From positions 1 to 49,878 of the forward strand of contig JBAQTC010000041.1 of assembly GCA_049296795.1 (NCBI GenBank): DNA of 49,878 bases. Reading direction: 5' to 3'. Numbering within the stretch: the first letter of the stretch is position 1; every line of letters starts with the position of its first letter. Source of the DNA: CAXNKH01 sp049296795. Lineage in GTDB: Bacteria; Pseudomonadota; Gammaproteobacteria; Burkholderiales; Burkholderiaceae_C. Both the position numbers and the translations under genes were made by a program. This document shows, piece after piece, positions 1 to 7,122 of the stretch. Under the pieces are notes generated by a model. It was not told the DNA's origin. It worked only from the letters and a program-made list of their open reading frames with translations, and ran no database searches.

Positions 1-143
1 AAGAGATGGTGATGCCAGGTGACAACGTCACCATCACGGTCAAGTTGATCAACCCGATTGCCATGGAAGAAGGCCTGCGTTTCGCGATTCGCGAAGGCGG
101 CAAGACCGTGGGCGCCGGTGTGGTTGCCAAGATCATTGCGTAA
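1..143 (+). CDS. tuf: Elongation factor Tu, C-terminal end (partial, cut by window start)
   Basis: This is the last 46 complete codons of EF-Tu, the GTPase that delivers aminoacyl-tRNA to the ribosome. The frame begins at base 3 and reads EMVMPGDNVTITVKL, then ends in AGVVAKIIA, the typical end of domain 3. The gene is cut by the left edge of the window. It lies 31 bases before rpsJ, the usual str-operon order (fusA-tuf-rpsJ). A second tuf gene begins at 49605, so the genome carries at least two copies about 50 kb apart. Confidence 0.97.
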   Translation, partial: EMVMPGDNVTITVKLINPIAMEEGLRFAIREGGKTVGAGVVAKIIA

Positions 144-174
144 TCAATTTGTCCTTAACTAAGCAGGAACAAAC

Positions 175-489
175 ATGGCTACCAAACAAAAAATTCGTAT
201 CCGCCTGAAGGCGTTTGATTACAAGCTGATCGACCAGTCGGCCGCTGAGATTGTGGAAACCGCCAAGCGCACCGGCGCGATTGTCAAGGGCCCCGTGCCC
301 CTGCCAACACGTCTGAAGCGTTTCGACATTCTCCGCTCGCCGCACGTCAACAAGACCAGCCGCGACCAGCTCGAAATTCGCACGCACCAGCGCTTGATGG
401 ACATCGTCGACCCCACGGACAAAACTGTGGATGCGTTGATGAAGCTCGATCTGCCCGCTGGTGTGGATGTAGAAATCAAGTTGCAGTAA
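175..489 (+). CDS. rpsJ: 30S ribosomal protein S10
   Basis: The 104-residue protein matches S10 (uS10) in length and sequence, with the start MATKQKIRIRLKAFD and the central RSPHVNKTSRDQLE segment. S10 sits in the 30S head and also acts as NusE in transcription antitermination. An AGGA-type ribosome-binding site (AGCAGGAA) precedes the ATG. It appears co-transcribed with the upstream tuf and is separated from rplC by 201 bases containing a terminator and a promoter, so here it looks like the last gene of the str operon instead of the first gene of the S10 operon. Confidence 0.98.
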   Translation: MATKQKIRIRLKAFDYKLIDQSAAEIVETAKRTGAIVKGPVPLPTRLKRFDILRSPHVNKTSRDQLEIRTHQRLMDIVDPTDKTVDALMKLDLPAGVDVEIKLQ

Positions 490-494
490 GAATT

Positions 495-528
495 AAAGGG
501 GTCTGTAGCGCAAGCTGCAGTCCTTTTT
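495..528 (+). terminator. Rho-independent terminator after rpsJ
   Basis: CTGTAGC (503-509) pairs with GCTGCAG (514-520) around a GCAA tetraloop. Beyond a T/T mismatch the stem continues, with AAAGGGG (495-501) pairing with CCTTTTT (522-528). The A-rich left flank and T-run give the classic terminator shape. It lies six bases after the rpsJ stop codon. Confidence 0.75.
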
Positions 529-549
529 GACCCAGAGTCAATCCGGGGC

Positions 550-578
550 TTGCCGTAAAGGCTGGTTCAGGATATACT
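550..578 (+). promoter_or_regulatory. Sigma-70 promoter for the rplC-rpsQ operon
   Basis: TTGCCG (550-555) and TATACT (573-578) are separated by 17 bases, the ideal spacing for sigma-70. Transcription should begin near 585, leaving a leader of about 105 bases before rplC. The position just downstream of the terminator at 495-528 supports a fresh start of transcription here. Confidence 0.7.
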
Positions 579-643
579 CGCGGACTCTGTCGGAATTGCA
601 TAGCTTTTTCGATCGGGTTTTATTAACAGCCTTTCACGCAAAA

Positions 644-669
644 CGCTGCAGCCAATTGAAGTTGTAGCG
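644..669 (+). promoter_or_regulatory. Leader hairpin upstream of rplC ribosome-binding site
   Basis: CGCTGCAGC (644-652) pairs over nine positions, including G-U pairs, with GTTGTAGCG (661-669) around an eight-base loop. It ends 11 bases before the GGAG ribosome-binding site at 681-684. It could be a site for ribosomal-protein feedback, but no binding protein can be named from sequence. It may also be only a leader fold. Confidence 0.4.
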
Positions 670-690
670 GTGAGAGTTACGGAGAAAAAA

Positions 691-1371
691 ATGAGTCAGA
701 GCAACTCCCTAGGGTTGCTGGGCCGCAAGGTGGGCATGATGCGTCTGTTTACCGATGACGGGGACGCAGTGCCTGTCACGGTGGTGGATGTATCCAACAA
801 CCGTGTGACCCAGATCAAATCCCAAGAGAATGATGGCTACGTTGCCTTGCAGGTAACGTTCGGTTCGCGCAAAGCATCGCGCGTGACCAAGCCAATTGCT
901 GGTCACCTCGCGAAAGCGGGCGTTGAAGCCGGTGAAATTATTCAAGAATTCCGTGTCACTGCCGATGCTGCTGCCCAATACACAACGGGTTCAGTGGTGC
1001 CGGCTGGTGCATTGTTTGCGGTCGGCCAGAAAGTGGACGTGCAAGGCACCTCCATCGGTAAGGGCTTCGCTGGAACGATCAAACGCCACAACATGAGTTC
1101 GCAGCGCGCATCGCACGGTAACAGCCGTTCGCACAACGTGCCGGGCTCTATCGGTATGGCGCAAGATCCGGGCCGTGTGTTTCCAGGTAAGCGCATGACG
1201 GGCCATTTGGGCGACGTCACCGTGACAACCCAAAACCTCGACGTTATCCGCATTGATGAAGCCCGTCAGCTGTTGCTGATCAAAGGCGCTATCCCAGGCG
1301 CACCGGGTGGTTTCGTGACCGTGCGTCCGGCCATCAAAGCCAAATCGACAACCGTGAAAGGAGCGAACTGA
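691..1371 (+). CDS. rplC: 50S ribosomal protein L3
   Basis: The 226-residue L3 (uL3) nucleates 50S assembly next to the peptidyl transferase centre. The long loop motif GSIGMAQDPGRVFPGKRM keeps the glutamine equivalent to E. coli Gln150, the PrmB methylation site. An in-frame GTG at 670 would add seven residues, but the ATG at 691 has GGAG at 681-684 and gives the family N-terminus (SLGLLGRKVGMMRLF), so I chose it. The stop codon overlaps the rplD ATG by one base. Confidence 0.97.
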   Translation: MSQSNSLGLLGRKVGMMRLFTDDGDAVPVTVVDVSNNRVTQIKSQENDGYVALQVTFGSRKASRVTKPIAGHLAKAGVEAGEIIQEFRVTADAAAQYTTGSVVPAGALFAVGQKVDVQGTSIGKGFAGTIKRHNMSSQRASHGNSRSHNVPGSIGMAQDPGRVFPGKRMTGHLGDVTVTTQNLDVIRIDEARQLLLIKGAIPGAPGGFVTVRPAIKAKSTTVKGAN

Positions 1372-1991
1372 TGCAGCTCGAACTCCTCAATGACCAAGGC
1401 CAAGCCGCTGCGACCTACGACGCACCGGAAACCGTGTTTGGACGTGCTTACAACGAAGACCTGGTTCACCAGGTTGTTGTAGCGTTCCAGGCCAACGCGC
1501 GTCAGGGCACCCGTGCTCAGAAAGACCGCGAACAGGTCAAGCACTCCACCAAAAAGCCATTCAAGCAAAAAGGAACGGGCCGTGCCCGCGCCGGTATGAC
1601 GTCTTCGCCTTTGTGGCGTGGCGGCGGTCGGATTTTCCCGAACATGCCTGATGAGAATTTTGCGCAAAAAATCAACAAGAAGATGTATCGCGCCGGTATG
1701 GCTGCAATTTTGTCTCAGTTGGCGCGCGAAGGCCGTTTGGCGGTGGTGGACTCACTCACTGTTGAGTCACCTAAAACCAAGCCCTTAGCTGCTCGTTTCA
1801 AAGCGATGAATCTGGCTTCGGTCATGGTGATCGCCGATCAAATCGACGAAAACCTCTACCTTGCTTCCCGCAACCTGGTCAACGTACTGGTGGTTGAGCC
1901 GCGCTACGCCGACCCGGTGTCGTTGGTTCATTACCGCAAGGTACTGGTGACCAAGGCCGCCATGGACCAACTCAAGGAGATGTTCGCATGA
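1371..1991 (+). CDS. rplD: 50S ribosomal protein L4
   Basis: L4 (uL4), 206 residues, with the exit-tunnel loop region (KPFKQKGTGRARAGMTSSPLWRGGG, roughly residues 62-86). In gamma-proteobacteria L4 also represses the S10 operon by binding its leader. Whether it does so here, where the leader precedes rplC, is unknown. The ATG overlaps the rplC stop by one base and the stop overlaps the rplW start, which indicates translational coupling. Confidence 0.97.
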   Translation: MQLELLNDQGQAAATYDAPETVFGRAYNEDLVHQVVVAFQANARQGTRAQKDREQVKHSTKKPFKQKGTGRARAGMTSSPLWRGGGRIFPNMPDENFAQKINKKMYRAGMAAILSQLAREGRLAVVDSLTVESPKTKPLAARFKAMNLASVMVIADQIDENLYLASRNLVNVLVVEPRYADPVSLVHYRKVLVTKAAMDQLKEMFA

Positions 1992-2323
1992 GCGCCCGCA
2001 TGAACAACACGTCGAAAGTCAAGTACGACGAAGGTCGCTTGATGCAGGTTCTGGTTGCTCCCATCGTGTCTGAGAAGGCAACGATGGTCGCTGAAAAATC
2101 CAATGCTGTGACGTTCAAGGTGCTGCAAGACGCAACCAAACCTGAAATCAAGGCCGCTGTGGAATTGATGTTCAAGGTTGAAGTGCAAACCGTCTCAGTA
2201 CTCAACACCAAAGGCAAGGCCAAGCGTTTTGGCAAATCCAATGGCCGTCGCGACAACGTTCGCAAGGCCTATGTGATGCTCAAAGCCGGTCAAGAGTTGA
2301 ACCTCTTTGGGGAGGCTGCGTAA
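1988..2323 (+). CDS. rplW: 50S ribosomal protein L23
   Basis: L23 (uL23) lies at the tunnel exit and docks trigger factor and SRP. The core starts at about residue 20 (LVAPIVSEKATMVAEKSN) and ends with the usual NGRRDNVRKAYVML segment. The 111-residue length includes a short polar N-terminal extension (MSARMNNTSKVKYDEGR). The ATG overlaps the rplD stop by four bases. A start at the second Met (residue 5) is possible but has no better ribosome-binding site. Confidence 0.95.
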   Translation: MSARMNNTSKVKYDEGRLMQVLVAPIVSEKATMVAEKSNAVTFKVLQDATKPEIKAAVELMFKVEVQTVSVLNTKGKAKRFGKSNGRRDNVRKAYVMLKAGQELNLFGEAA

Positions 2324-2325
2324 TC

Positions 2326-3150
2326 ATGGCTGTCATTAAAATGAAACCGACTTCACCAGGCCGTCGTGGCGTGGTGAAGATCTCGCGGGATCACCTGTTC
2401 AAAGGCGAGCCTTATGCGCCTTTGCTCGAACCTCAGTTCCAGCATGCAGGCCGCAACAACAATGGTCATATCACCACCCGTCACAAGGGCGGTGGTCACA
2501 AACACCATTACCGCGTGGTTGATTTCTGTCGCAACAAGGATGCTATTCCGGCCAAAGTCGAGCGCATCGAGTACGACCCCAACCGTTCAGCGCATATCGC
2601 TTTGCTGTGCTATGCCGACGGCGAGCGTCGCTATATCATCGCGCCGCGTGGCTTGGAAGTTGGCGCTACCGTTTTGAACGGTGCTGAAGCGCCGATTCGG
2701 GTTGGTAACACCTTGCCGATCCGCAACATTCCGGTGGGTTCCATCATTCACTGCATCGAGTTGCAAATTGGCAAAGGCGCGCAAATTGTGCGTTCTGCCG
2801 GCACCTCGGCCACTTTGTTGGCACGTGAAGGCACTTACGCTCAGGTTCGCATGCGCTCCGGTGAGGTTCGCAAGATCCACATCGATTGCCGTGCAACCAT
2901 TGGCCAAGTCGCCAACGAAGAGCACAGTCTGCGCCGACTCGGCAAGGCCGGTGTCAAGCGCTGGATGGGTATTCGTCCTACCGTTCGCGGTGTGGTTATG
3001 AACCCGGTCGATCACCCACACGGCGGTGGCGAGGGTAAAACTGGCGAAGGCCGTCACCCAGTCGATCCTTGGGGTAATCTGACCAAGGGTTACCGTACCC
3101 GTAACAACAAGCGCACGCAGGTCATGATCGTGTCGCGTCGCAAGAAGTAA
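2326..3150 (+). CDS. rplB: 50S ribosomal protein L2
   Basis: L2 (uL2), 274 residues, is required for subunit association and peptidyl transferase activity. Visible hallmarks are the N-terminal KPTSPGRRGVVK, the central GRNNNGHITTRHKGGGHKHHYR, and the C-terminal NPVDHPHGGGEGKTGEGRHP loop that contains the functionally important histidine. It starts two bases after the rplW stop and is followed 11 bases later by rpsS. Confidence 0.98.
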   Translation: MAVIKMKPTSPGRRGVVKISRDHLFKGEPYAPLLEPQFQHAGRNNNGHITTRHKGGGHKHHYRVVDFCRNKDAIPAKVERIEYDPNRSAHIALLCYADGERRYIIAPRGLEVGATVLNGAEAPIRVGNTLPIRNIPVGSIIHCIELQIGKGAQIVRSAGTSATLLAREGTYAQVRMRSGEVRKIHIDCRATIGQVANEEHSLRRLGKAGVKRWMGIRPTVRGVVMNPVDHPHGGGEGKTGEGRHPVDPWGNLTKGYRTRNNKRTQVMIVSRRKK

Positions 3151-3161
3151 GGGGAAGGTTA

Positions 3162-3440
3162 ATGACTCGTTCTCTCAAAAAAGGTCCGTTTGTTGACCAG
3201 CATTTGGTGGTTAAGGCTGATAAGGCCGTCATCAACAAAGACAAAAAGCCGATTAAGACTTGGTCGCGTCGCTCTATGGTTCTGCCCGAGTTCATCGGTT
3301 TGACCATTGCCGTTCACAACGGTAAGCAGCACGTTCCGGTCTATATCACCGATCAAATGGTTGGCCACAAGTTAGGTGAATTCGCCCTCACCCGTACTTT
3401 CAAGGGCCATCCTGCGGACAAAAAAGTCCAAAAGAAATAA
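3162..3440 (+). CDS. rpsS: 30S ribosomal protein S19
   Basis: S19 (uS19), 92 residues, full length for the family, in the 30S head near the A-site finger. It begins MTRSLKKGPFVDQHL and contains KTWSRRSMVLPEFIGLTIAVHNGK. A GGGGAAGG ribosome-binding site precedes the ATG. It lies between rplB and rplV in the standard S10 order. Confidence 0.98.
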   Translation: MTRSLKKGPFVDQHLVVKADKAVINKDKKPIKTWSRRSMVLPEFIGLTIAVHNGKQHVPVYITDQMVGHKLGEFALTRTFKGHPADKKVQKK

Positions 3441-3450
3441 GGAGGTGACC

Positions 3451-3780
3451 ATGGAAACTCGTGCAACCCTTCGTGGCGTTCGTTTATCGGTCGACAAAGG
3501 CCGTCTGGTCGCGGATCTGATTCGCGGCAAAAAAGTGGATCAAGCCTTGAACATTTTGCAGTTCACGCAGAAAAAAGCTGCTGTGATCATCAAAAAGGTC
3601 TTGGAGTCCGCCATTGCCAACGCTGAGCACAATGATGGTGCCGACATCGACGAACTGAAGGTGAAAACCATTTTCGTTGAACAAGGTGCTTCACTCAAGC
3701 GCTTCACGGCCCGCGCAAAAGGTCGTGGCAACCAGATCAGAAAACCCACGTGCCATGTGTACGTGACGGTTGGTAACTGA
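3451..3780 (+). CDS. rplV: 50S ribosomal protein L22
   Basis: L22 (uL22), 109 residues, lines the exit tunnel with its hairpin (around ERFTARAKGRGNQIRKPTCH-like residues 85-103) and is a known site of macrolide-resistance mutations. The reading frame is open further upstream inside rpsS, but the ATG at 3451 directly follows GGAGGTGACC, a near-perfect Shine-Dalgarno, and gives the family N-terminus METRATLRGVRLS. Confidence 0.97.
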   Translation: METRATLRGVRLSVDKGRLVADLIRGKKVDQALNILQFTQKKAAVIIKKVLESAIANAEHNDGADIDELKVKTIFVEQGASLKRFTARAKGRGNQIRKPTCHVYVTVGN

Positions 3781-3796
3781 AAGAGGCCAGTAAGAT

Positions 3797-4681
3797 ATGG
3801 GACAAAAAATCAACCCTACTGGCTTTCGCCTTGCGATCAGCCGTAACTGGGCATCTCGTTGGTATGCTAACAACCGTGATTTCGCGGGAATGTTGGCAGA
3901 AGACATCAAGGTGCGTGAGTACCTCAAGGCCAAGCTGAAAAATGCTTCGGTGTCACGCGTTCTGATTGAGCGCCCCGCTAAAAACGCCCGCATCACCATT
4001 TTCTCGGCACGTCCGGGTGTGGTGATCGGCAAAAAAGGCGAAGACATCGAGAACCTCAAGCGTGAATTGGGCAAGCAGCTCGGTGTACCGGTCGCAGTCA
4101 ACATTGAAGAAGTGCGCAAGCCTGAAATCGATGCCAAGCTGATTGCTGATTCCATCACGCAACAGCTCGAGAAGCGCATCATGTTCCGTCGCGCCATGAA
4201 GCGTGCCATGCAAAACGCCATGCGTCTGGGTGCCCTAGGCATCAAGATCATGTCGTCAGGCCGTCTCAATGGCATTGAGATCGCTCGTTGCGAGTGGTAC
4301 CGCGAAGGTCGCGTGCCGCTTCACACTTTGCGTGCCGATATCGACTACGGTACTTCAGAAGCCAAAACCACCTATGGCGTCATTGGCGTCAAGGTCTGGG
4401 TTTACAAGGGCGACACACTGGGCCGCAATGACTTGCCGGCTGCAGTTGAACCCCGTGCTGAAGAAGAGCGCCGCCCGCGCGGTCCGCGTCGTGATGCCCG
4501 TCCGGGTGCAGATCGTCCCGCACCTCGTGGCGCTCGTCGCCTCGATACTGCCCAAGCTGCTCCAACAGACGGCAGTGACAAACCCGCAGAGGCTAGCGCC
4601 GATGCCCCGAAAACCACCGTTAAGCGCGTCCGTAAGGTCACCGCGCCAGCTGCAGCAGCTGACGGTGCCAAAGGAGAATAA
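3797..4681 (+). CDS. rpsC: 30S ribosomal protein S3 with long basic/acidic C-terminal tail
   Basis: S3 (uS3) forms the mRNA entry site of the 30S subunit. The type-2 KH domain is visible with its GKKG loop (VVIGKKGEDIE, near residue 80), and the C-terminal domain ends near residue 212. At 294 residues the protein is about 60 longer than E. coli S3. The extra tail is rich in Arg, Pro and Ala (RRPRGPRRDARPG, then Ala/Lys repeats) and looks disordered. Such tails occur in Burkholderiales S3. The stop codon is followed after two bases by the rplP ATG. Confidence 0.97.
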   Translation: MGQKINPTGFRLAISRNWASRWYANNRDFAGMLAEDIKVREYLKAKLKNASVSRVLIERPAKNARITIFSARPGVVIGKKGEDIENLKRELGKQLGVPVAVNIEEVRKPEIDAKLIADSITQQLEKRIMFRRAMKRAMQNAMRLGALGIKIMSSGRLNGIEIARCEWYREGRVPLHTLRADIDYGTSEAKTTYGVIGVKVWVYKGDTLGRNDLPAAVEPRAEEERRPRGPRRDARPGADRPAPRGARRLDTAQAAPTDGSDKPAEASADAPKTTVKRVRKVTAPAAAADGAKGE

Positions 4682-4683
4682 AC

Positions 4684-5100
4684 ATGCTGCAACCTGCGCG
4701 TAGAAAATACCGTAAAGAGCAAAAAGGTCGTAACACCGGCATTGCAACCCGAGGCAGCTCGGTCGCATTTGGTGATTTTGGCCTGAAATGCACCGACCGT
4801 GGCCGTTTGACGGCGCGTCAAATTGAAGCCGCACGTCGTGCGATTTCACGTCACGTCAAACGTGGCGGTCGCATCTGGATTCGTGTCTTCCCTGACAAGC
4901 CAATTTCTCAAAAGCCTGCTGAAGTGCGTATGGGTAACGGTAAAGGTAACCCCGAGTACTACGTGGCTGAAATTCAGCCAGGCAAAATCGTTTTTGAAAT
5001 CGTTGGTGTCCCCGAAGAGCTGGCGCGTGAGGCTTTCCGCTTGGCTGCTGCCAAGTTGCCGCTGCGCACCACATTCGTGGCCCGTATGGTTGGCCAATAA
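4684..5100 (+). CDS. rplP: 50S ribosomal protein L16
   Basis: L16 (uL16), 138 residues, contacts A- and P-site tRNA in the 50S subunit. The N-terminus MLQPARRKYRKEQKGRNTG and the motif RGGRIWIRVFPDKPISQKPAEVRMG-like core (residues 59-83) are typical. It starts two bases after rpsC, with the ribosome-binding site AAGGAG inside the end of rpsC. Confidence 0.97.
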   Translation: MLQPARRKYRKEQKGRNTGIATRGSSVAFGDFGLKCTDRGRLTARQIEAARRAISRHVKRGGRIWIRVFPDKPISQKPAEVRMGNGKGNPEYYVAEIQPGKIVFEIVGVPEELAREAFRLAAAKLPLRTTFVARMVGQ

Positions 5101-5117
5101 TTCAGGAGAAAGAAGAA

Positions 5118-5324
5118 ATGAAAGCTGCTGAACTGCGCCAAAAAGACATTGCTGGTGTGCAAACAGAAGTCAAAGCGCTGCAAAAAGCTCACTTTGGTCT
5201 GCGTATGCAAAAAGCCACGCAACAACTCAACAACACCGCTACGCTGCGCTCAACGCGCCGCGATATTGCTCGCGCCAAGACTATTCTTGTCGAGAAGCAA
5301 AGCGCTGAAAAATCCGCCAAATAA
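5118..5324 (+). CDS. rpmC: 50S ribosomal protein L29
   Basis: L29 (uL29), 68 residues, a two-helix protein beside L23 at the tunnel exit. It begins MKAAELRQKD and contains the family signature of the second helix (TLRSTRRDIARAKTIL). The ribosome-binding site is AGGAGAAAGAAG. It lies between rplP and rpsQ with short gaps. Confidence 0.96.
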   Translation: MKAAELRQKDIAGVQTEVKALQKAHFGLRMQKATQQLNNTATLRSTRRDIARAKTILVEKQSAEKSAK

Positions 5325-5334
5325 GGAGCGATAA

Positions 5335-5604
5335 ATGACGGAAGCTAAAAAATCCCTCAAGCGCACCTTGGTTGGCAAGGTGGTCAGCGACAAGCGTGCA
5401 AAAACCGTGACCGTGCTGATCGAGCGCCGTGTGAAGCACGAGCTCTACGGCAAGATTGTCGGTAAATCCAGCAAATACCACGCCCATGATGAAAAAGGCG
5501 AGTACAAGTTGGGTGACATGATTGAAATCACGGAAAGCAAACCGATTTCCAAGACCAAGAACTGGGTTGCGACCCGATTGGTTCAAAAGGCTGTTATCGT
5601 TTAA
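5335..5604 (+). CDS. rpsQ: 30S ribosomal protein S17
   Basis: S17 (uS17), 89 residues, an OB-fold protein that binds 16S rRNA early in assembly. Visible are KRTLVGKVVSDKRAKTVTVLIERR and YHAHDEKGEYKLGD. It is the last gene of this operon and is followed by a strong terminator. The usual next gene, rplN of the spc operon, is absent here and a peroxiredoxin gene follows. Confidence 0.97.
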   Translation: MTEAKKSLKRTLVGKVVSDKRAKTVTVLIERRVKHELYGKIVGKSSKYHAHDEKGEYKLGDMIEITESKPISKTKNWVATRLVQKAVIV

Positions 5605-5635
5605 GCCCATCAAGGCTGAAAGATTCAGAACTCTT

Positions 5636-5666
5636 AAAAACGGCTCACTGGTTGAGCCGTTTTTTT
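5636..5666 (+). terminator. Rho-independent terminator of the S10 operon
   Basis: CGGCTCA (5641-5647) pairs perfectly with TGAGCCG (5653-5659) around a five-base loop. Five A residues precede the stem and seven T residues follow it. It lies about 30 bases after the rpsQ stop. Confidence 0.93.
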
Positions 5667-5715
5667 ATGCACAATACAACATTCGATTCAATTACTCATT
5701 CAGGAGCACCACAGC

Positions 5716-6237
5716 ATGATCAAAGTCGGAGACGCACTTCCAGATACCACCTTGATGGAATTTATCGATGTCGAGAGCGAGGGTTGCAGTATTGGCCCTC
5801 ATCCGGTGCATGTGGCGAAGGCCACGGCCGGTAAAACCATTGCCCTGTTCGCATTGCCTGGGGCTTTTACCCCAACCTGTTCGGCCAAGCACGTACCGGG
5901 TTATGTCGAGAAATATGAGGCATTCAAAGCGTCCGGCGTCGATGAGATCTGGTGTGTCAGCGTCAATGACGCTTTTGTTATGGGCGCTTGGGCGCGCGAG
6001 CAAAAAACAGCAGGTAAAGTGCGTATGCTGGGCGACGGTAGTGCAGCTTTTGCTCAAGCCACCGGACTGACCTTGGATTTAACTGCGCGTGGCATGGGCT
6101 TGCGCAGTAACCGCTATTCAATGCTGGTCAAAGATGGCAAAGTCGTGGCGTTGAACGTTGAAGCGCCAGGTAAATTCGAGGTGAGTGACGCGGCTACATT
6201 GCTCGAGGAATCTGCGCTGGTAACCGCGCAGCTTTAA
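5716..6237 (+). CDS. Peroxiredoxin, type II / Prx5 family
   Basis: A 173-residue thiol peroxidase that reduces H2O2 and organic peroxides. The peroxidatic cysteine is Cys55 in PGAFTPTCS, and Arg126-region residues of the active site appear in LRSNRYSMLV. Cys80 (EIWCVS) is at the place of the second cysteine seen in plant-type PrxII enzymes. Glutaredoxin or GSH is the usual reductant of this family. No glutaredoxin domain is fused. The gene has the ribosome-binding site AGGAGCACC and stands alone behind the S10 terminator. Confidence 0.93.
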   Translation: MIKVGDALPDTTLMEFIDVESEGCSIGPHPVHVAKATAGKTIALFALPGAFTPTCSAKHVPGYVEKYEAFKASGVDEIWCVSVNDAFVMGAWAREQKTAGKVRMLGDGSAAFAQATGLTLDLTARGMGLRSNRYSMLVKDGKVVALNVEAPGKFEVSDAATLLEESALVTAQL

Positions 6238-6247
6238 TTAATCTACA

Positions 6248-6280
6248 GCCACCGGGGTCAATGCCGTTCTGACCCGTGGC
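6248..6280 (+). other. Hairpin between peroxiredoxin and M48 peptidase genes
   Basis: GCCAC-GGGTCA (6248-6252 and 6255-6260) pairs with TGACCC-GTGGC (6270-6280), giving 11 pairs with a two-base bulge and a nine-base loop. No T-run follows, so it is not a clear intrinsic terminator. It ends just upstream of the GGGGAGCG ribosome-binding site of the next gene. Confidence 0.4.
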
Positions 6281-6297
6281 CGGCATGGGGAGCGTTC

Positions 6298-7122
6298 ATG
6301 TTTGCAGCTAGCGCGCCATTGCTCAAGAGACTTCTTGTGTTGACAGGCGTGCTTGCACTTAGCGCCTGCCAAACGGTGTCAACAACCGAGCCCGGCTTGG
6401 TGGGTGTCACACGCAGTCAGAACATGCTGCTCAGCAGCAGCCAGCTGGATCAGGCTTCAGTGCAGGCTTATGGCAAGTTGCTGAAGACCGCTGCGAGCAA
6501 TAACACGCTCAACAACGACCCCGTATTGCTGGCGCGGGTTCGCTCCAGCGCGCAACGGTTGATTGACCAAACTGCTACGTTTCGAGCCGATGCTCCGGGC
6601 TGGCGCTGGGAAGTCAATGTCTTCCAAAGCGAACAAATTAATGCTTTTTGCATGGCCGGTGGCAAGATCGGTGTTTACTCCGGACTGATAAGCAAGTTGG
6701 GGTTGACTGACGCTGAATTGGCGGCTGTCATTGGTCATGAGATCGCGCATGCCTTGCGCGAACACGTGCGTGAGCAGGTGTCACTGCAGTACGCCATGCA
6801 ATTGCCGGGCATGGTGTTGGCAGTGGCTACCCGTAGTCAGGCGCTGGGACAACTCGGCGACATGGTGAGCAATGTCACCCTGGGTTTGCCACGCAGTCGA
6901 CTCGCCGAGTCGGAAGCCGATGTGATCGGGCTGGAACTGGCAGCGCGTGCGGGTTATGATCCGCGGGCCGCAGTCAGTTTGTGGCAAAAAATGAACCGTC
7001 TGGGTGGCAGCCGCAGCCCTGAATTCTTGAGTACTCACCCCTCCCCGGCAAACCGCGAGGAAGATTTGAGCCGAATGGCAGAACGGGTGATGCCGCTGTA
7101 CCAGGCCGCCCAGCGACCCTGA
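6298..7122 (+). CDS. M48-family metallopeptidase, outer-membrane lipoprotein
   Basis: A 274-residue zinc protease of the LoiP/YcaL/BepA type, expected to act in periplasmic quality control. The lipobox LALSAC places the lipidated cysteine at residue 24. The zinc site HEIAH is at 147-151 and the third ligand lies in ESEAD at 204-208. No TPR domain follows, so it is closer to the short LoiP-like members than to BepA. The ribosome-binding site is GGGGAGCG. The stop codon directly abuts the stop of the convergent cytochrome b561 gene. The substrate is unknown. Confidence 0.88.
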   Translation: MFAASAPLLKRLLVLTGVLALSACQTVSTTEPGLVGVTRSQNMLLSSSQLDQASVQAYGKLLKTAASNNTLNNDPVLLARVRSSAQRLIDQTATFRADAPGWRWEVNVFQSEQINAFCMAGGKIGVYSGLISKLGLTDAELAAVIGHEIAHALREHVREQVSLQYAMQLPGMVLAVATRSQALGQLGDMVSNVTLGLPRSRLAESEADVIGLELAARAGYDPRAAVSLWQKMNRLGGSRSPEFLSTHPSPANREEDLSRMAERVMPLYQAAQRP

